64,000 nt of DNA from Candidatus Marithrix sp. (GCA_016744775.1 JADGDS010000002.1:62001-126000); one strand, 5' to 3'. Shown: positions 50,595 through 60,131, counted from the stretch's first letter. A program made the numbers and translations. Notes: a model not told the origin generated them from the letters alone.

Positions 50595-50940
50595 ATTGAC
50601 AAAGGTTTTTATCAATAGCTACATTATTTGTGATTTTTAATATGCCATTTTTTTGTGTAGTTGCTGTATTTAAAGTTACTTCGTAGCAATCTGGTGCTAC
50701 TGATATGGTTTTTCCACCGGGTAACACTGCTACTTTGGGAACTTCTAGGCTCGGAATACAAAATTTATTGTTTCCATTGGCAGACGAACGTCTTTAAAGC
50801 CGGGATCTTTATTTTTTTGTATTTTTAATATACATTTTTATTTGTTGGCAGTCATGTTGTAGTAGGATGTCGCTGCCATTTGGTAAGTTAAGCATGTTAG
50901 GTACTTTTATATTAGGAATACAGAAGGTTTCTTGTACTCT
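50595..50940 (-). pseudogene. Fragments of the small secreted protein family (parent 56928-57581)
   Basis: Read on the minus strand, 50595-50770 encodes FCIPSLEVPKVAVLPGGKTI and APDCYEVTLNTATTQKNGIL, close to the C-terminus of the gene at 56928. The piece 50800-50940 encodes ETFCIPNIKVPNMLNLPNGS, a second, more diverged copy of the same segment, joined via DPGFKDVRLPME. Stops and frame changes between them make it a remnant of two tandem family members. Confidence 0.75.
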
Positions 50941-50942
50941 TT

Positions 50943-51112
50943 AAAATTATGAGGTGTATTCGTTGTAAGTATTCTAATTGACTTTAGAATATGATTATGA
51001 ATAAAATAGGAAGTGAGGCTTTAGCCTCGCCCTAAAAAACTACAGGGATTGCATTTAAGCAAGGATACCTGTATATGCAATCCCTGCTTACATGCAATCC
51101 CTGTAGTTATTA
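50943..51112. repeat. About 170-bp dispersed repeat, copy 1
   Basis: From AAAATTATGAGGTGTATTCG to TGCAATCCCTGTAGTTATTA it matches 58296-58464 with few mismatches. Inside are GAGGCTTTAGCCTC and inverted CTACAGGGATTGCATTTAAG units. Single units of the latter also occur near 32385, 53563 and 61077. No coding potential is seen. Confidence 0.9.
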
Positions 51113-51117
51113 CCTTC

Positions 51118-51350
51118 TCCAAAAACGCTTAGGTAAATCACTTAAAAAACGTTCAACATATTTGAATTCTATAATATTAAAGACCTGACAGGTCTGATAG
51201 TTTTGTTATCATAAATATATAAACCCTGAAAAAGTTCTTGATTGCCAGAAAATATTTCTGATAATGTTGAAATTAATTTTCAGGCAAATGTTTTTGTGCC
51301 AAAAACTTTTGCCTGAAAAATATTTTCCGAATCTGCGAGGGCGAGATAGA
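51118..51350 (-). pseudogene. Remnant of an AAA-ATPase/PD-(D/E)XK-like gene with a palindrome inside
   Basis: Two stretches match the intact gene at 58505-60064 on the same strand: 51130-51170 its C-terminal coding part and 51225-51350 the N-terminal ATPase part (compare 59850-59950). The large middle is missing. At 51277-51320 a palindrome (TTTTCAGGCAAATGTTTTTG facing CAAAAACTTTTGCCTGAAAA) is inserted exactly between bases that are adjacent in the intact gene. A GACCTGACAGGTC palindrome lies near 51180. From 51351 to 51437 nothing else is visible. Confidence 0.8.
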
Positions 51351-51437
51351 AATGAATGAGATTTTAATATAGTCTAAAAATGAAAAAACGAATATTATAT
51401 AGCGTCGCTTTGTAGAGGCAATCCCTTGTGGTTGCCC

Positions 51438-52679
51438 TTAACTTTTATCATAAGACAGCCAATTTTCAAAACAATAAGGATTAAAAACAGCACGTTCCCA
51501 TAAACTATCGCGTTCATTTGCACTTAATTCAGCTTCATTACAAATATTCAACCAATTATCATTTATTACCGATATTAATCTATTAATGATTTCTTTAGCT
51601 TCTACTGGTTCTAACATGAATAAACTACAAATGGATAGTGCATTGATCAAAGTGGAATGATTGCCTTGTTTTCCTTCTAAATTCATTGCTTGACTGGCTA
51701 TTTGTCCAGTTCTATTTTGTGGACAAATATCATAAGCTGGTGTTAAAGTTAATGTAGTTCCATTCCAAAAAGCGGCATGATTTCTCGCATGATCATCTGT
51801 ATTACCTATCAAAATATTGAAGACAATACGTCTAAAAAGTTCATGTAAAGAAGATTCTGCATTGGGTAAATTATGACGTATAACTTCTGCTAGTTGAGGA
51901 TAACTGGCATAACGAGCTTCCATTTCATTCAATTTCAATAAACTTAAACCGCTTAAAATTAAGCGGCGTTCAATAAAATCATTTTGTATGATTCTATCAA
52001 AACGCTCTACCAGTAAAATATCTTTACCTAAAGAATGTTTTAATTCAACATTAGCTACATCAATACCAGCAAGCTGCGCTAATTTCATTGCCACATATTC
52101 TGCTTTTACTAGATCATAATGATCAGTAGATGAGCTGAATTTAGCAATATATTGTTTGCTATTATCACTAATTAATGCTTTTGGTCTTGCGCCGCCTACG
52201 CTTGTTCCATGTAATAAAGCCCGATCTAATTCTGCTGGCAAAGGCTGTCTTGCTTCTATTAATTGTGCCGCTTGTAATAAATCTTGTAATTGAACTACAG
52301 ATGAATCTCTAGCAGTATAAATTCGATTACTTTGTTGAAAATCCAATGCCCCAATGCGATTACTGCCAGATAACAACATATAATCGACTTCATTAAAATT
52401 CTGTTGTGAATACTTATAATGCAATACGCGCCTGCCCCAAGCATCAGGTGCAGCATCTCTAAGACAAGAATGAATTTCATTAATACCTTCAGGTTCAAAA
52501 GTTGAAACTTGTAATGGCAACTCTATTGGCGATAAAGAAATTGCGTTCTGATTTTGCAAATAAGATTTAGCATAAATAAAATGGTATTTGCCTTGTTGAA
52601 AGTTAATTTTTCCAGCAACTACTGGCTCAGAACATTTAGGCAACCATATCCAAACAAAAGCATCTAAACTAGAAGTCAT
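51438..52679 (-). CDS. hipA: HipA-like kinase toxin
   Basis: 413 residues from ATG at 52679, which overlaps the end of the HTH gene by 11 nt. HipA marks are LLHGTSVGGARPKALI (Gly-rich/phosphate loop region), ILLVERFDR, VFNILIGNTDDHARNHAAFW (catalytic Asp in the N-D-D-H-x-x-N motif) and LTPAYDICP (metal-binding D). It phosphorylates translation factors such as glutamyl-tRNA synthetase in known systems. The N-terminal HipA domain is present. Complete, so probably a functional toxin with the upstream antitoxin. Confidence 0.92.
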   Translation of the reverse strand: MTSSLDAFVWIWLPKCSEPVVAGKINFQQGKYHFIYAKSYLQNQNAISLSPIELPLQVSTFEPEGINEIHSCLRDAAPDAWGRRVLHYKYSQQNFNEVDYMLLSGSNRIGALDFQQSNRIYTARDSSVVQLQDLLQAAQLIEARQPLPAELDRALLHGTSVGGARPKALISDNSKQYIAKFSSSTDHYDLVKAEYVAMKLAQLAGIDVANVELKHSLGKDILLVERFDRIIQNDFIERRLILSGLSLLKLNEMEARYASYPQLAEVIRHNLPNAESSLHELFRRIVFNILIGNTDDHARNHAAFWNGTTLTLTPAYDICPQNRTGQIASQAMNLEGKQGNHSTLINALSICSLFMLEPVEAKEIINRLISVINDNWLNICNEAELSANERDSLWERAVFNPYCFENWLSYDKS

Positions 52680-53025
52680 TATCAAGTTCCACCTTTTTGC
52701 CGACTCGTTTTGAAGGTAAAATTTCTATTAAATTAGCAATAGCTTGAGAAACTTTAGTCATTTGACGTACATCGTCTTCCATTATAGGAATACCCACAAT
52801 AATTGCAGATTCTAAAACAGTACCAATCCCTACATTAGGGTTTCCTTTTTCCAATAAACTTATTGTATAGCGGCTCACACCGACACGTTCAGCCAAATTA
52901 GCTTGTGACATATTACGTTCAATACGCCCAGCTTTAATCATTCCACCTAATACCTGTAAAACTATTTCTGCACGTTTTGATAGTGGTTTTATGCGTTTTC
53001 GATTCATGTTGATTCTAACCATCAT
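52669..53025 (-). CDS. hipB: HipB-like XRE-family antitoxin
   Basis: 118 residues. The helix-turn-helix is MSQANLAERVGVSRYTISLLEKGNPNV's core, SQANLAERVGVSRYTISLLE (about residues 39-58), the Cro/XRE type. It is translated just ahead of and overlapping hipA, the standard hipBA order, and would repress the operon and bind HipA. Several in-frame starts exist (M1, M2, M7); MNRKRIKPLSKRAEI is the most protein-like start. The C-terminus ends VELDNDF. Confidence 0.87.
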   Translation of the reverse strand: MMVRINMNRKRIKPLSKRAEIVLQVLGGMIKAGRIERNMSQANLAERVGVSRYTISLLEKGNPNVGIGTVLESAIIVGIPIMEDDVRQMTKVSQAIANLIEILPSKRVGKKVELDNDF

Positions 53026-53091
53026 TCCTGTATTATATGATCATTATAATCAACATTATTGATTATTACTTAAAAATTACGAGCATGAAAT

Positions 53092-53265
53092 CTCTAATAT
53101 TCAATTTGATAACCAATTTCTTTCCCCAAAACCCCCACACCAAGATAATTATCTTTGATTTGTTTAATAGCTTTATTAGTCAATCTATCCATTTTAGTTC
53201 CTTTTTCAGCATATTTGAATTCTATCAAATAAATTTGGTTCTCAAATTCCAATACGTATTTATTT
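53092..53265 (-). pseudogene. Remnant of the AAA-ATPase/PD-(D/E)XK-like gene, C-terminal part
   Basis: 53097-53260 is close to 58505-58700, encoding the end of the nuclease-like domain (IYLIEFKYAEKGTKMDSLTN region and the final KEIGYQIEY). An inner deletion of about 30 bases and loss of all upstream parts are visible. It is upstream of hipB, so hipBA lies between two remnants of this family. Confidence 0.78.
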
Positions 53266-53285
53266 TGAAACTAAGAGGAATTAAA

Positions 53286-53559
53286 ATGTCAACACGTTCA
53301 AGAATTAAATTTATGAATGGAAAAAAAGTATTAGGAGCGGTTTATTTTTCAATAGATGGTCATGTGTGGGGATTTGCACCAAAATTAATTGCCGCGCTGA
53401 AAGCAACCACACCTCAATATATTTTGAAAAAATCAAAAACTTATTCAACTTATAGGAAAAGAGGGCTTGCATGGCGAAGATGATGATTTTCTGGATTATT
53501 TATGTGAAGTTGATATATCACAAAATGATTATGTATTTGCTGAAAAATACATTAAATAA
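53286..53559 (+). pseudogene. Small unknown protein, frameshifted
   Basis: From ATG at 53286 behind GAGG the frame reads MSTRSRIKFMNGKKVLGAVY, FSIDGHVWGFAPKLIAAL and stops at 53483. In the other frame GEDDDFLDYLCEVDISQNDY to VFAEKYIK ends at 53559 and looks like the true C-terminus. Not recognised. The conserved look on both sides of the shift suggests recent decay of a small acidic-ended protein, perhaps phage related. Confidence 0.6.
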
Positions 53560-53638
53560 AAACTACAGGGATTGCATATAAGCATGGATTATATAGGCAT
53601 ATATATTACAGACAATCTAATATTTTCACAAGGTTTTT

Positions 53639-56600
53639 CTAATTATAGAGGATTTGCCACAAAATTTGCTTTGCTCCATTAGGATATTTTATTAAGTAGT
53701 TTTTACTATCCGTAATTGCTTCAACTTTTAGTGCCTTATTTTTTGGCACTGTTCCTTGTTTTACTAAATAATCTAATTTGCCTTCATAGCTAATCGTTTC
53801 TAGTTTAAAGCTTAAAATTCCTTCTGTTGTTAAATCCACCTCTTGAGCAACTTTAACTAAAGTTGTTAAATCATATGGTGCTGGATAAAAATTTTGTTCA
53901 CGTTTTTTACCATCTTTATCAATAAATACTAAGCTAACTACATTATTTTCTTTGACAGATAATCCAGCTTTAGTATCACTTTCTACTTCTATTGAAACGA
54001 AATTGGCTCTGGCACTGAACCATTCTGGTTTTTTATCTTTAGCTTTGACGTGAATAGTACCAATATTATCAATGTCAATTTTAAATTCTTTTAAAGCTAT
54101 TTGTAATGCTTCAGGTGCTTGTATAGCCGGTAGTGCAAATACATCAATTTCTGTATCAGTCTTAAAACGAATATTTTGCCCAATTTCTAGCAATAAATTA
54201 GGTGAATCAGATAAATGTTTAACTATTTTAGGATTGACTGCATAACGTTTATCTTCTATATCAAGATATAAATATCCGGTTTTGCTTTGTTTAACTGTTA
54301 AATTAGACGCTGTAAATTCAGGCAAACGATTAATAGCTGGTAAAATTCCTTCACCACCTACAACCACATCAATAGATAAATCTACACTAGTGTTCAATTT
54401 TGGTAATACTGAAGTTAAGTCTAAACCTTCAGGTATATTTTCTTTACTAGTAAAACGTACTCCTAATCCTAAATTCACTTGTTTAGGAAGTTCTACCCCA
54501 TCAGCAATAATAACATCAGTTAAATGACTATTTTCTTCAATAATAAGATGTTGCAACACCGCTGGTGATTGTTTATCACCTTTAATTCTGCCTGTCAGTT
54601 TACCACCAGTGATAGTTGTATTTGCACCTAAAGATACATCTTTGATTACTGTTGCTGAACCTGTTACTCTAATATTGCCGCTTAAATGATTACCAGTTAT
54701 TGAAGCACCCCGTAATTCGACATTATGTAAGGATACATCAGCAGCTAATTTTACATCTTGTGTCAGAATCACATTTGTCAGTAAAGCGGGAGCTTTTTTA
54801 TCAGTAGTAATTTTGCCAGATACCTTACCACCATCAACATGAGCGTTAGCTCCTAAATGAACATCTTTTATCACACCTTCATTCTTAATATTACCGCTTA
54901 CTATTCCTCCAATAACAACCCCTTCTGTTGTTATTGTAATATCAGATACTTGACCATTATTAGTAATTTTGCCAGCTTCTAAATTAACATCTTTTATCAC
55001 GCCTTCATTCTTAATATTACCGCTTACTATTCCTCCAATAACAACCCCTTCTGTTGTTATTGTAATATCAGATACTTGACCATTATTATTGAGAATATGA
55101 TCTAAAATTCCATTAGATAGATGATCGTTTGTCTTTACTTTAATTTCAGTAATGACTTTTCCATCCTTATTTATTGTAATAGGATTATTTTTAGGTGGAG
55201 GCGATGGTGGTTGGGGGATTGATATTGGAGGTGATTTTAGACAATTTGTTGAAGCAGCAGTATTTTTCTTGCCCGGAGTAATGCAACGTAAACTAAAATC
55301 TTGCTTATTATTATTGGTATCAATACCATTCCAACGAGATAATCCAATAGTCTTATTATTATCTCCTATTTCGGTGCCTATAGTTTCTGTATAAGGTGCT
55401 TTAATATTTCCTTCATAACTTATGGTATCTATTAAATATGCTTGGTACAGCAAGTTAGCATCTACTCTATCTTGTTGTTTATAAATTAAAGCAATTGCAT
55501 TTGGTGCGCCATCTTGAATAAAATCTGTTTCTGTGATTTCTTGATCACAATTATCAACTTTAGCCGCGTTACTACAAATTACATAATAATCACCAGCTTT
55601 TAAATTTATTTTTGATAATAGAATATTTTTGTAGGGGCGTGCATGATTATTTTGTTGTTCAATTAGTTGTATTTCATATGATTCTAAATTAATAGGATCA
55701 TTACTAATATTTTTTATTTCTATAAATTCAGAATTATCTGTCGCAGCTTGATCATAATCAATTTCATTAATTATAAGCCCAGTTAATGGCTTAATAGTTT
55801 CATCATTTATTATCCAAGTATAAGTAGCAGGAGTAGGATCAATATTGCCTGCTTCATCAATAGCTCGTACTTTAAAAGTATGTGAACCTTCATTTAAAGA
55901 TTTTATATATATAGGGCTAGTACATTTCTCAAAATTGCCACTATCAAGTTGACATTCATAACTTAGAATCTCATTACCAGAAAATATAAAATGAGCAGGA
56001 TTTTTTTTAGAGGAAGGATTTAAGGGTTTGCTATATATTGTGGTATTTGGTGGAGTTTTATCAATTTTATAAATTTCTCCATCTGTGAAACTTGCTTTTA
56101 AATCTAAATTATTCGTAGATTTAATGGTGTTATTATTAATCAAATCTAACCTTATTGTTCCATCTCCGGTGCCAGTATTAACTGTTACAATATAAGTATC
56201 ATTATTACCAGAAAGGCTGATTATCGACGCGCCGTTTATTTTATGTGTAGTGGTGAGCGCGAAATCCATCAAATCAACTGCTGTTACATTATGGCTAAAT
56301 TTTACGCTGAAATTAATTTCATTCAATCGAGTAGGAGAAGATTTGGTGCGTGTAATTGCTGTAACAGTTGGACAATTTGCGCCACCTTGTTTAGCACCAG
56401 ATAGAATGGCAACAGTTGGACAATCTTCATAAGCATATTCAAATATCTGCCAACCTTCATTTGTTAGCTCAACTTTCAGCCAACCATGATATATGCCATT
56501 ATTTAAAATTCTTTTAAAACCTAGATATTTAGGACCATTATTCCACCATCCAGTAGTTTGTCCATTATCAGTCAGATAACCACATAAAATACCTTCATAC

Positions 56601-56920
56601 TTAGTAATTTGAAATATATCATTATAAGAAATCCAAACAGATTTGTTGCCCGGTTGACATGACATAATTTTCAAACTTGGAGAGCCAAAAGCTTTAGCCA
56701 TTTTTATTATGAAATGTTCTCCATCAAAAATAGCTACATTATCAATAATACTTAATGTTAAGTCAGTGATTCCATCATTTTCAATATCTAATTCTTGTAT
56801 GTTTTTGGGATTTCCATTGGAAATTGCTGTCCAATGGATTTCCGCTTGTGCTTTTTCTGCAATTATATACGAGCAACATAAGAATAAACACAATATCGCT
56901 ATTTTTCTAATGATGCTCAT
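53639..56920 (-). CDS. Large secreted multidomain protein (Ig-like, lamin-tail and beta-solenoid repeats)
   Basis: 1093 residues with a signal peptide (IAILCLFLCCSYIIAEKAQA). Residues about 25-170 form an FG-GAP-like or unknown head (NIQELDIENDGITDLTLSII). About 185-375 are Ig-like stretches, including SYECQLDSGNFEKCTSPIYI and FKVRAIDEAGNIDPTPATYT. About 380-550 form a lamin-tail domain (IINEIDYDQAATDNSEFIEI). A Pro-rich hinge (PPISIPQPPSPPPKNNP) leads to about 200 residues of NI-N-G-I-DV-L type repeats likely to form a beta-solenoid, then a beta-rich C-terminal region. No sortase or PEP-CTERM anchor is seen, so it may be released or bound by another route. Co-directional with the 56928 gene, 7 nt downstream. 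Confidence 0.85.
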   Translation of the reverse strand: MSIIRKIAILCLFLCCSYIIAEKAQAEIHWTAISNGNPKNIQELDIENDGITDLTLSIIDNVAIFDGEHFIIKMAKAFGSPSLKIMSCQPGNKSVWISYNDIFQITKYEGILCGYLTDNGQTTGWWNNGPKYLGFKRILNNGIYHGWLKVELTNEGWQIFEYAYEDCPTVAILSGAKQGGANCPTVTAITRTKSSPTRLNEINFSVKFSHNVTAVDLMDFALTTTHKINGASIISLSGNNDTYIVTVNTGTGDGTIRLDLINNNTIKSTNNLDLKASFTDGEIYKIDKTPPNTTIYSKPLNPSSKKNPAHFIFSGNEILSYECQLDSGNFEKCTSPIYIKSLNEGSHTFKVRAIDEAGNIDPTPATYTWIINDETIKPLTGLIINEIDYDQAATDNSEFIEIKNISNDPINLESYEIQLIEQQNNHARPYKNILLSKINLKAGDYYVICSNAAKVDNCDQEITETDFIQDGAPNAIALIYKQQDRVDANLLYQAYLIDTISYEGNIKAPYTETIGTEIGDNNKTIGLSRWNGIDTNNNKQDFSLRCITPGKKNTAASTNCLKSPPISIPQPPSPPPKNNPITINKDGKVITEIKVKTNDHLSNGILDHILNNNGQVSDITITTEGVVIGGIVSGNIKNEGVIKDVNLEAGKITNNGQVSDITITTEGVVIGGIVSGNIKNEGVIKDVHLGANAHVDGGKVSGKITTDKKAPALLTNVILTQDVKLAADVSLHNVELRGASITGNHLSGNIRVTGSATVIKDVSLGANTTITGGKLTGRIKGDKQSPAVLQHLIIEENSHLTDVIIADGVELPKQVNLGLGVRFTSKENIPEGLDLTSVLPKLNTSVDLSIDVVVGGEGILPAINRLPEFTASNLTVKQSKTGYLYLDIEDKRYAVNPKIVKHLSDSPNLLLEIGQNIRFKTDTEIDVFALPAIQAPEALQIALKEFKIDIDNIGTIHVKAKDKKPEWFSARANFVSIEVESDTKAGLSVKENNVVSLVFIDKDGKKREQNFYPAPYDLTTLVKVAQEVDLTTEGILSFKLETISYEGKLDYLVKQGTVPKNKALKVEAITDSKNYLIKYPNGAKQILWQILYN
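54861..55088 (-). repeat. 126-bp-period internal tandem duplication
   Basis: 54861-54962 and 54987-55088 are identical over 102 bases except one. They encode the unit GQVSDITITTEGVVIGGIVS followed by GNIKNEGVIKDV twice, with a period of 42 residues. Other solenoid units are only similar at protein level, so this is a recent duplication within the repeat region. Confidence 0.95.
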
Positions 56921-56927
56921 ATCTAAT

Positions 56928-57581
56928 TTATGGAGTTGGGCAAGTTATTTTTACTTTTTTCTTTATTTTCAATATTCCAGCTTGTGTTGTTGCTGTATCC
57001 AAATCCATTTTGTAGCAATCTGATGGAAGTCGTTTATTAATACCGCCGGGTAAAACCGCCCATTTTTCTAATAGAACACTAGGAATACAGAGCGTTTCTT
57101 GTTGTTCTGAATAAGCTGGTATATAAGTATCCCTATTAAGACCGGTAGTTAAACTAGTTCCTATTTGTCCAGCAACACATACTGGAACACTTAATTGAGT
57201 TTGACATCTTGAACAATCATTATCCTGTGGAACAATTGTAACTACATCAACAGTTCTTGTATGACCTAAAGCATCAAAGGATTGTGGTGCAATACGAACA
57301 TCACGAAAGCCCGGAAGTACATCAAAAGTAAAGTTGCCAGATTTATAACCCGGTTGAGGGGAAAATTCATTGTTATGTGGTGCATGATACACGGCATATT
57401 CACCAGTAGAATCATCTGTTAATGGATCGTAAATCTCGATCATAATTTTATTAAAGTCAATCTCTGCTGACTTAGCAAGATTACCTGTGATTGGTGTATA
57501 AATGGCTGTTGCTGACCAAGCATTTGATCCAATAGCTAAGATGCTAGCTGACAGCACTGCTGATTTTAATTTATTGTTCAT
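56928..57581 (-). CDS. Small secreted protein, multicopy family, unknown function
   Basis: 217 residues with a signal peptide (AVLSASILAIGSNAWSATA). The mature part reads IDFNKIMIEIYDPLTDDSTG, PGYKSGNFTFDVLPGFRDVR, a CSRCQTQLSVPVCVAG cysteine cluster, and CIPSVLLEKWAVLPGGINKR to DCYKMDLDTATTQAGILKIK. Six cysteines suggest disulfides. I do not recognise the family. Remnants of at least two or three further members lie at 50595-50940 and 60221-60335. It is upstream of the large secreted protein by 7 nt and likely forms an operon with it. Confidence 0.82.
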   Translation of the reverse strand: MNNKLKSAVLSASILAIGSNAWSATAIYTPITGNLAKSAEIDFNKIMIEIYDPLTDDSTGEYAVYHAPHNNEFSPQPGYKSGNFTFDVLPGFRDVRIAPQSFDALGHTRTVDVVTIVPQDNDCSRCQTQLSVPVCVAGQIGTSLTTGLNRDTYIPAYSEQQETLCIPSVLLEKWAVLPGGINKRLPSDCYKMDLDTATTQAGILKIKKKVKITCPTP

Positions 57582-57721
57582 TAGTAAATTCCTTATAGTG
57601 AATGTTAAGAATATTAATTGTTTGAAATTAATCGCTAAGTATCTGGTATATTATAGCGATATTCCAATATTATGCAAAAAAAAAAATACTTTTCAACTAA
57701 AAAATTATTATATAAATAATA

Positions 57722-57822
57722 AAAAATACAAATAGATTTGAATTTCAAAAAACCATGCTAGAAAAAGGTGCTGATGAATTACAGTGGCATATAAGCTTGG
57801 ATGAAATTTTATCCAAAATCAA
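57722..57822 (+). pseudogene. 5' remnant of the small membrane protein gene at 60555
   Basis: About 100 bases (AAAAATACAAATAGATTTGA onward, through GAAAAAGGTGCTGATGAATT) match 60558-60662 at about 85-90%. They are cut off by a TGTAGGGTCGG repeat at 57828. The stretch 57582-57721 is AT-rich leader DNA of the 56928 gene without visible genes. Confidence 0.85.
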
Positions 57823-57935
57823 GTATCTGTAGGGTCGGTTATCACCGACTCTACAAGGCTAACAACATGATTCGTTGCAAAAGCTTGATAGTGTATAATG
57901 GCTATCAAAGATATAAGTATCTGTCGTTTTCTCAT
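57819..57935 (-). CDS. Possible small secreted peptide ending in a repeat (38 residues)
   Basis: On the minus strand AAAGGAG stands 8 bases before an ATG at 57935 and the frame reads a typical signal peptide (QILISLIAIIHYQAFA). It then enters the TGTAGGGTCGG repeat (VESVITDPTDT) and stops. A second mini-frame, MTKKLTLTTIKEKFL behind AAAGGAG, lies just upstream (57935-57979). More likely the start of a gene truncated by the repeat than a functional peptide. Confidence 0.3.
   Translation of the reverse strand: MRKRQILISLIAIIHYQAFATNHVVSLVESVITDPTDT
57828..57855. repeat. TGTAGGGTCGG palindrome copy
   Basis: TGTAGGGTCGGTTATCACCG followed by ACTCTACA, an inverted repeat of the family also at 30476 and 32640. 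From 57980 to 58295 no gene is visible; only a GGAGTTCAAAGCAAAGCTTT stretch near 58253, repeated at 60393. Confidence 0.8.
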
Positions 57936-58295
57936 AAAAATTTCTCCTTTATTGTAGTAAGCGTTAATTTTTTAGTCATAATTGACTCCTTTTAGTTGTG
58001 GTTAATAAAAAATATTAGAAAATGCCTTAAAAAAATTTTTGTTTACATATATAGAATGCTTAGACAAAAAAAAGGTCAGGGTATTTTTTCATTTTTTTAA
58101 AAACAGATAGTTATAATAAAAATTATTATATAAACATATATAATAATGAAATTAAATTTCCAATTTAACTACATATTTTATAGACGGACAGATGAGGATT
58201 TTTTGCCAAAAATATTTATTTCCATAATTTTAATGCTGGCAAATTTAGACTGGAGTTCAAAGCAAAGCTTTGCTGATTGAATGTGATTGACTTGA

Positions 58296-58464
58296 AAATT
58301 ATGAGGTGTATTCGTTGTAAGTCTTCTAATTGACTTTAGATTATGATTATGAATAAAATAGGAAGTGAGGTTTTAGCCTCGTCCTAAAAAACTACAGGGA
58401 TTGCATTTAAGCAAGGATACCTGTATATGCAATCCCTGCTTAAATGCAATCCCTGTAGTTATTA
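58296..58464. repeat. About 170-bp dispersed repeat, copy 2
   Basis: Near-identical partner of 50943-51112. Its first 30 bases and the preceding TGATTGACTTG are found once more at 60412-60449, there with the rest missing. Confidence 0.9.
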
Positions 58465-58504
58465 ATAAGTTGAAAGTTTAGGAAAATTTGTGCTTGTCCC
58501 TAAC

Positions 58505-60064
58505 TTAATATTCAATTTGATAACCAATTTCCTTCCCCAAAACCCCAATACCAAGATAAACACGCTTACGTAAATCATTTAAAAAGCGTTCGCCATAATT
58601 TTTCTCCTTGATTTGCTTAATTGCTTTATTAGTCAAACTATCCATTTTAGTTCCTTTTTCAGCATATTTAAATTCTATCAAATAAATCTTGTTATCAAAT
58701 TCCAATACGCCATCAATACGCCCTTTATCTGTTAATATTTCTAAATCAATCTCAACACCCATTAACACAGCTACCATATAAAATAAAGAATGATAATAAG
58801 CCTCTTTCTTGATATGTAAAGTGTATGGAATTTTAGCAAACAAGGCACGAATGATATTTATAAAACCTTCAATATCATCATTTTCTAAATAATCACGCAA
58901 ATCTTCTGCTGCTGGTTGAATATCTCCTAAATCATTTTTAGTAAAACTATTAAATAGAAAAGTCATAAAAGCTTGTTTTACTTCAAAATTAGGATAATTC
59001 AATACATATTGAATTGTTCTTGATTTTTGATTAATTTCAGTTATGGTCAAATAACCAGTTTGAAATAAAAGTGCGAATATATTTAGGTTTTCAATATTAT
59101 AACTATCAAACAGTATCTTTGATACTTTTTTGTTTTCAAACTGTGTGGTATCAAGTTCTGTTTTTTTGATTAACTTCATCAAAAATGTAGGAGTTCCAGT
59201 TGCAAACCAATAATTATCAAACTGTTGATCTACAAACAAATTCAAAATTGAGAACGGGTTATACATTTTATCTTTAGCATTCCATGAATAACCGTTATAC
59301 CAAGTCTTAATTTTAGTTAGTAAAACTGGTTTTTTTATTTCTAAAACAGTGCCAAGATATTGAATATAAAACTCAAAATTACTTTCTAATTCTTTTTGTG
59401 TATATCCTAATAATGTGGCAAATTGTCTTGAAAAAGTAATATCTCTGACATTGTTTAATTCAGAAAAAATGGAAACACGAGAAAATTTAGAGACTCCAGT
59501 AAGGAATACAAAGCGTAAAAATGGATCAGAAGATTTCAAAATACCAAAAAAATCTCGCATAATTTCACGATTTTTTGTTGCTTTTTCTATATCGTCAATA
59601 TGTTCAACAATTGGTTTATCATATTCATCTATTAAAACCACAACTTTTTGCTGAGTCTTTTTTGAAATCTTTTTAATTAACTCAGCAAATTTATCTTTAA
59701 TTAAAGTTTTTGATAGAATAATTTCATATTCAGCGGCAATCTCATCTAAATATGATAATAATGATGTTTTAAATACTTCATCATTAGTATTAGATATTAG
59801 ATTGAAATCAATTATTATTACCGGATAGGATTGCCATTCAATCTTATCATAGATATATAAGCCTTGAAAAAGTTCTTGATTGCCAGAAAATATTTCTGAT
59901 AATGTTGAAATTAATAAAGATTTTCCGAATCGGCGAGGGCGAGAGAGAAATAAATATTCTCCTGATTCAATTAATTCAAGAATCTGTTGAGTTTTATCTA
60001 CATATAGATAATTGCCTTTTATAATTTTAGAAAATGTTTGAATGCCCGTTGGTAATTTTTTCAT
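58505..60064 (-). CDS. AAA-ATPase-like protein with C-terminal PD-(D/E)XK nuclease-like domain
   Basis: 519 residues. The N-terminal AAA-ATPase-like domain has KIIKGNYLYVDKTQQILELI and the Walker A-like FLSRPRRFGKSLLISTL (about residues 34-50), Walker B VVVLIDEYDKPI (about 140) and the sensor-like FVFLTGVSKFS. The C-terminal part has GRIDGVLEFDNKIYLIEFKY, the D-x-n-E-x-K core of PD-(D/E)XK nucleases. Such proteins (AAA-ATPase_like plus PDDEXK_9) expand strongly in large sulfur bacteria, Bacteroidetes and others; their role is unknown, with defence or mobile behaviour suspected. At least three remnants lie nearby. Confidence 0.9.
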   Translation of the reverse strand: MKKLPTGIQTFSKIIKGNYLYVDKTQQILELIESGEYLFLSRPRRFGKSLLISTLSEIFSGNQELFQGLYIYDKIEWQSYPVIIIDFNLISNTNDEVFKTSLLSYLDEIAAEYEIILSKTLIKDKFAELIKKISKKTQQKVVVLIDEYDKPIVEHIDDIEKATKNREIMRDFFGILKSSDPFLRFVFLTGVSKFSRVSIFSELNNVRDITFSRQFATLLGYTQKELESNFEFYIQYLGTVLEIKKPVLLTKIKTWYNGYSWNAKDKMYNPFSILNLFVDQQFDNYWFATGTPTFLMKLIKKTELDTTQFENKKVSKILFDSYNIENLNIFALLFQTGYLTITEINQKSRTIQYVLNYPNFEVKQAFMTFLFNSFTKNDLGDIQPAAEDLRDYLENDDIEGFINIIRALFAKIPYTLHIKKEAYYHSLFYMVAVLMGVEIDLEILTDKGRIDGVLEFDNKIYLIEFKYAEKGTKMDSLTNKAIKQIKEKNYGERFLNDLRKRVYLGIGVLGKEIGYQIEY

Positions 60065-60131
60065 ATTGTTAAAGTTTATTTTCTCGAAAAAATCTATATT
60101 ACAGACAATCTCACATTTTCACAAGGTTTTT

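Noticed and set aside
57582-58504. tRNA or structured RNA gene in the 900-bp gap
   Set aside because: No cloverleaf with conserved GTTCRANNC or CCA end was found; the gap is made up of gene remnants, repeats and AT-rich DNA.
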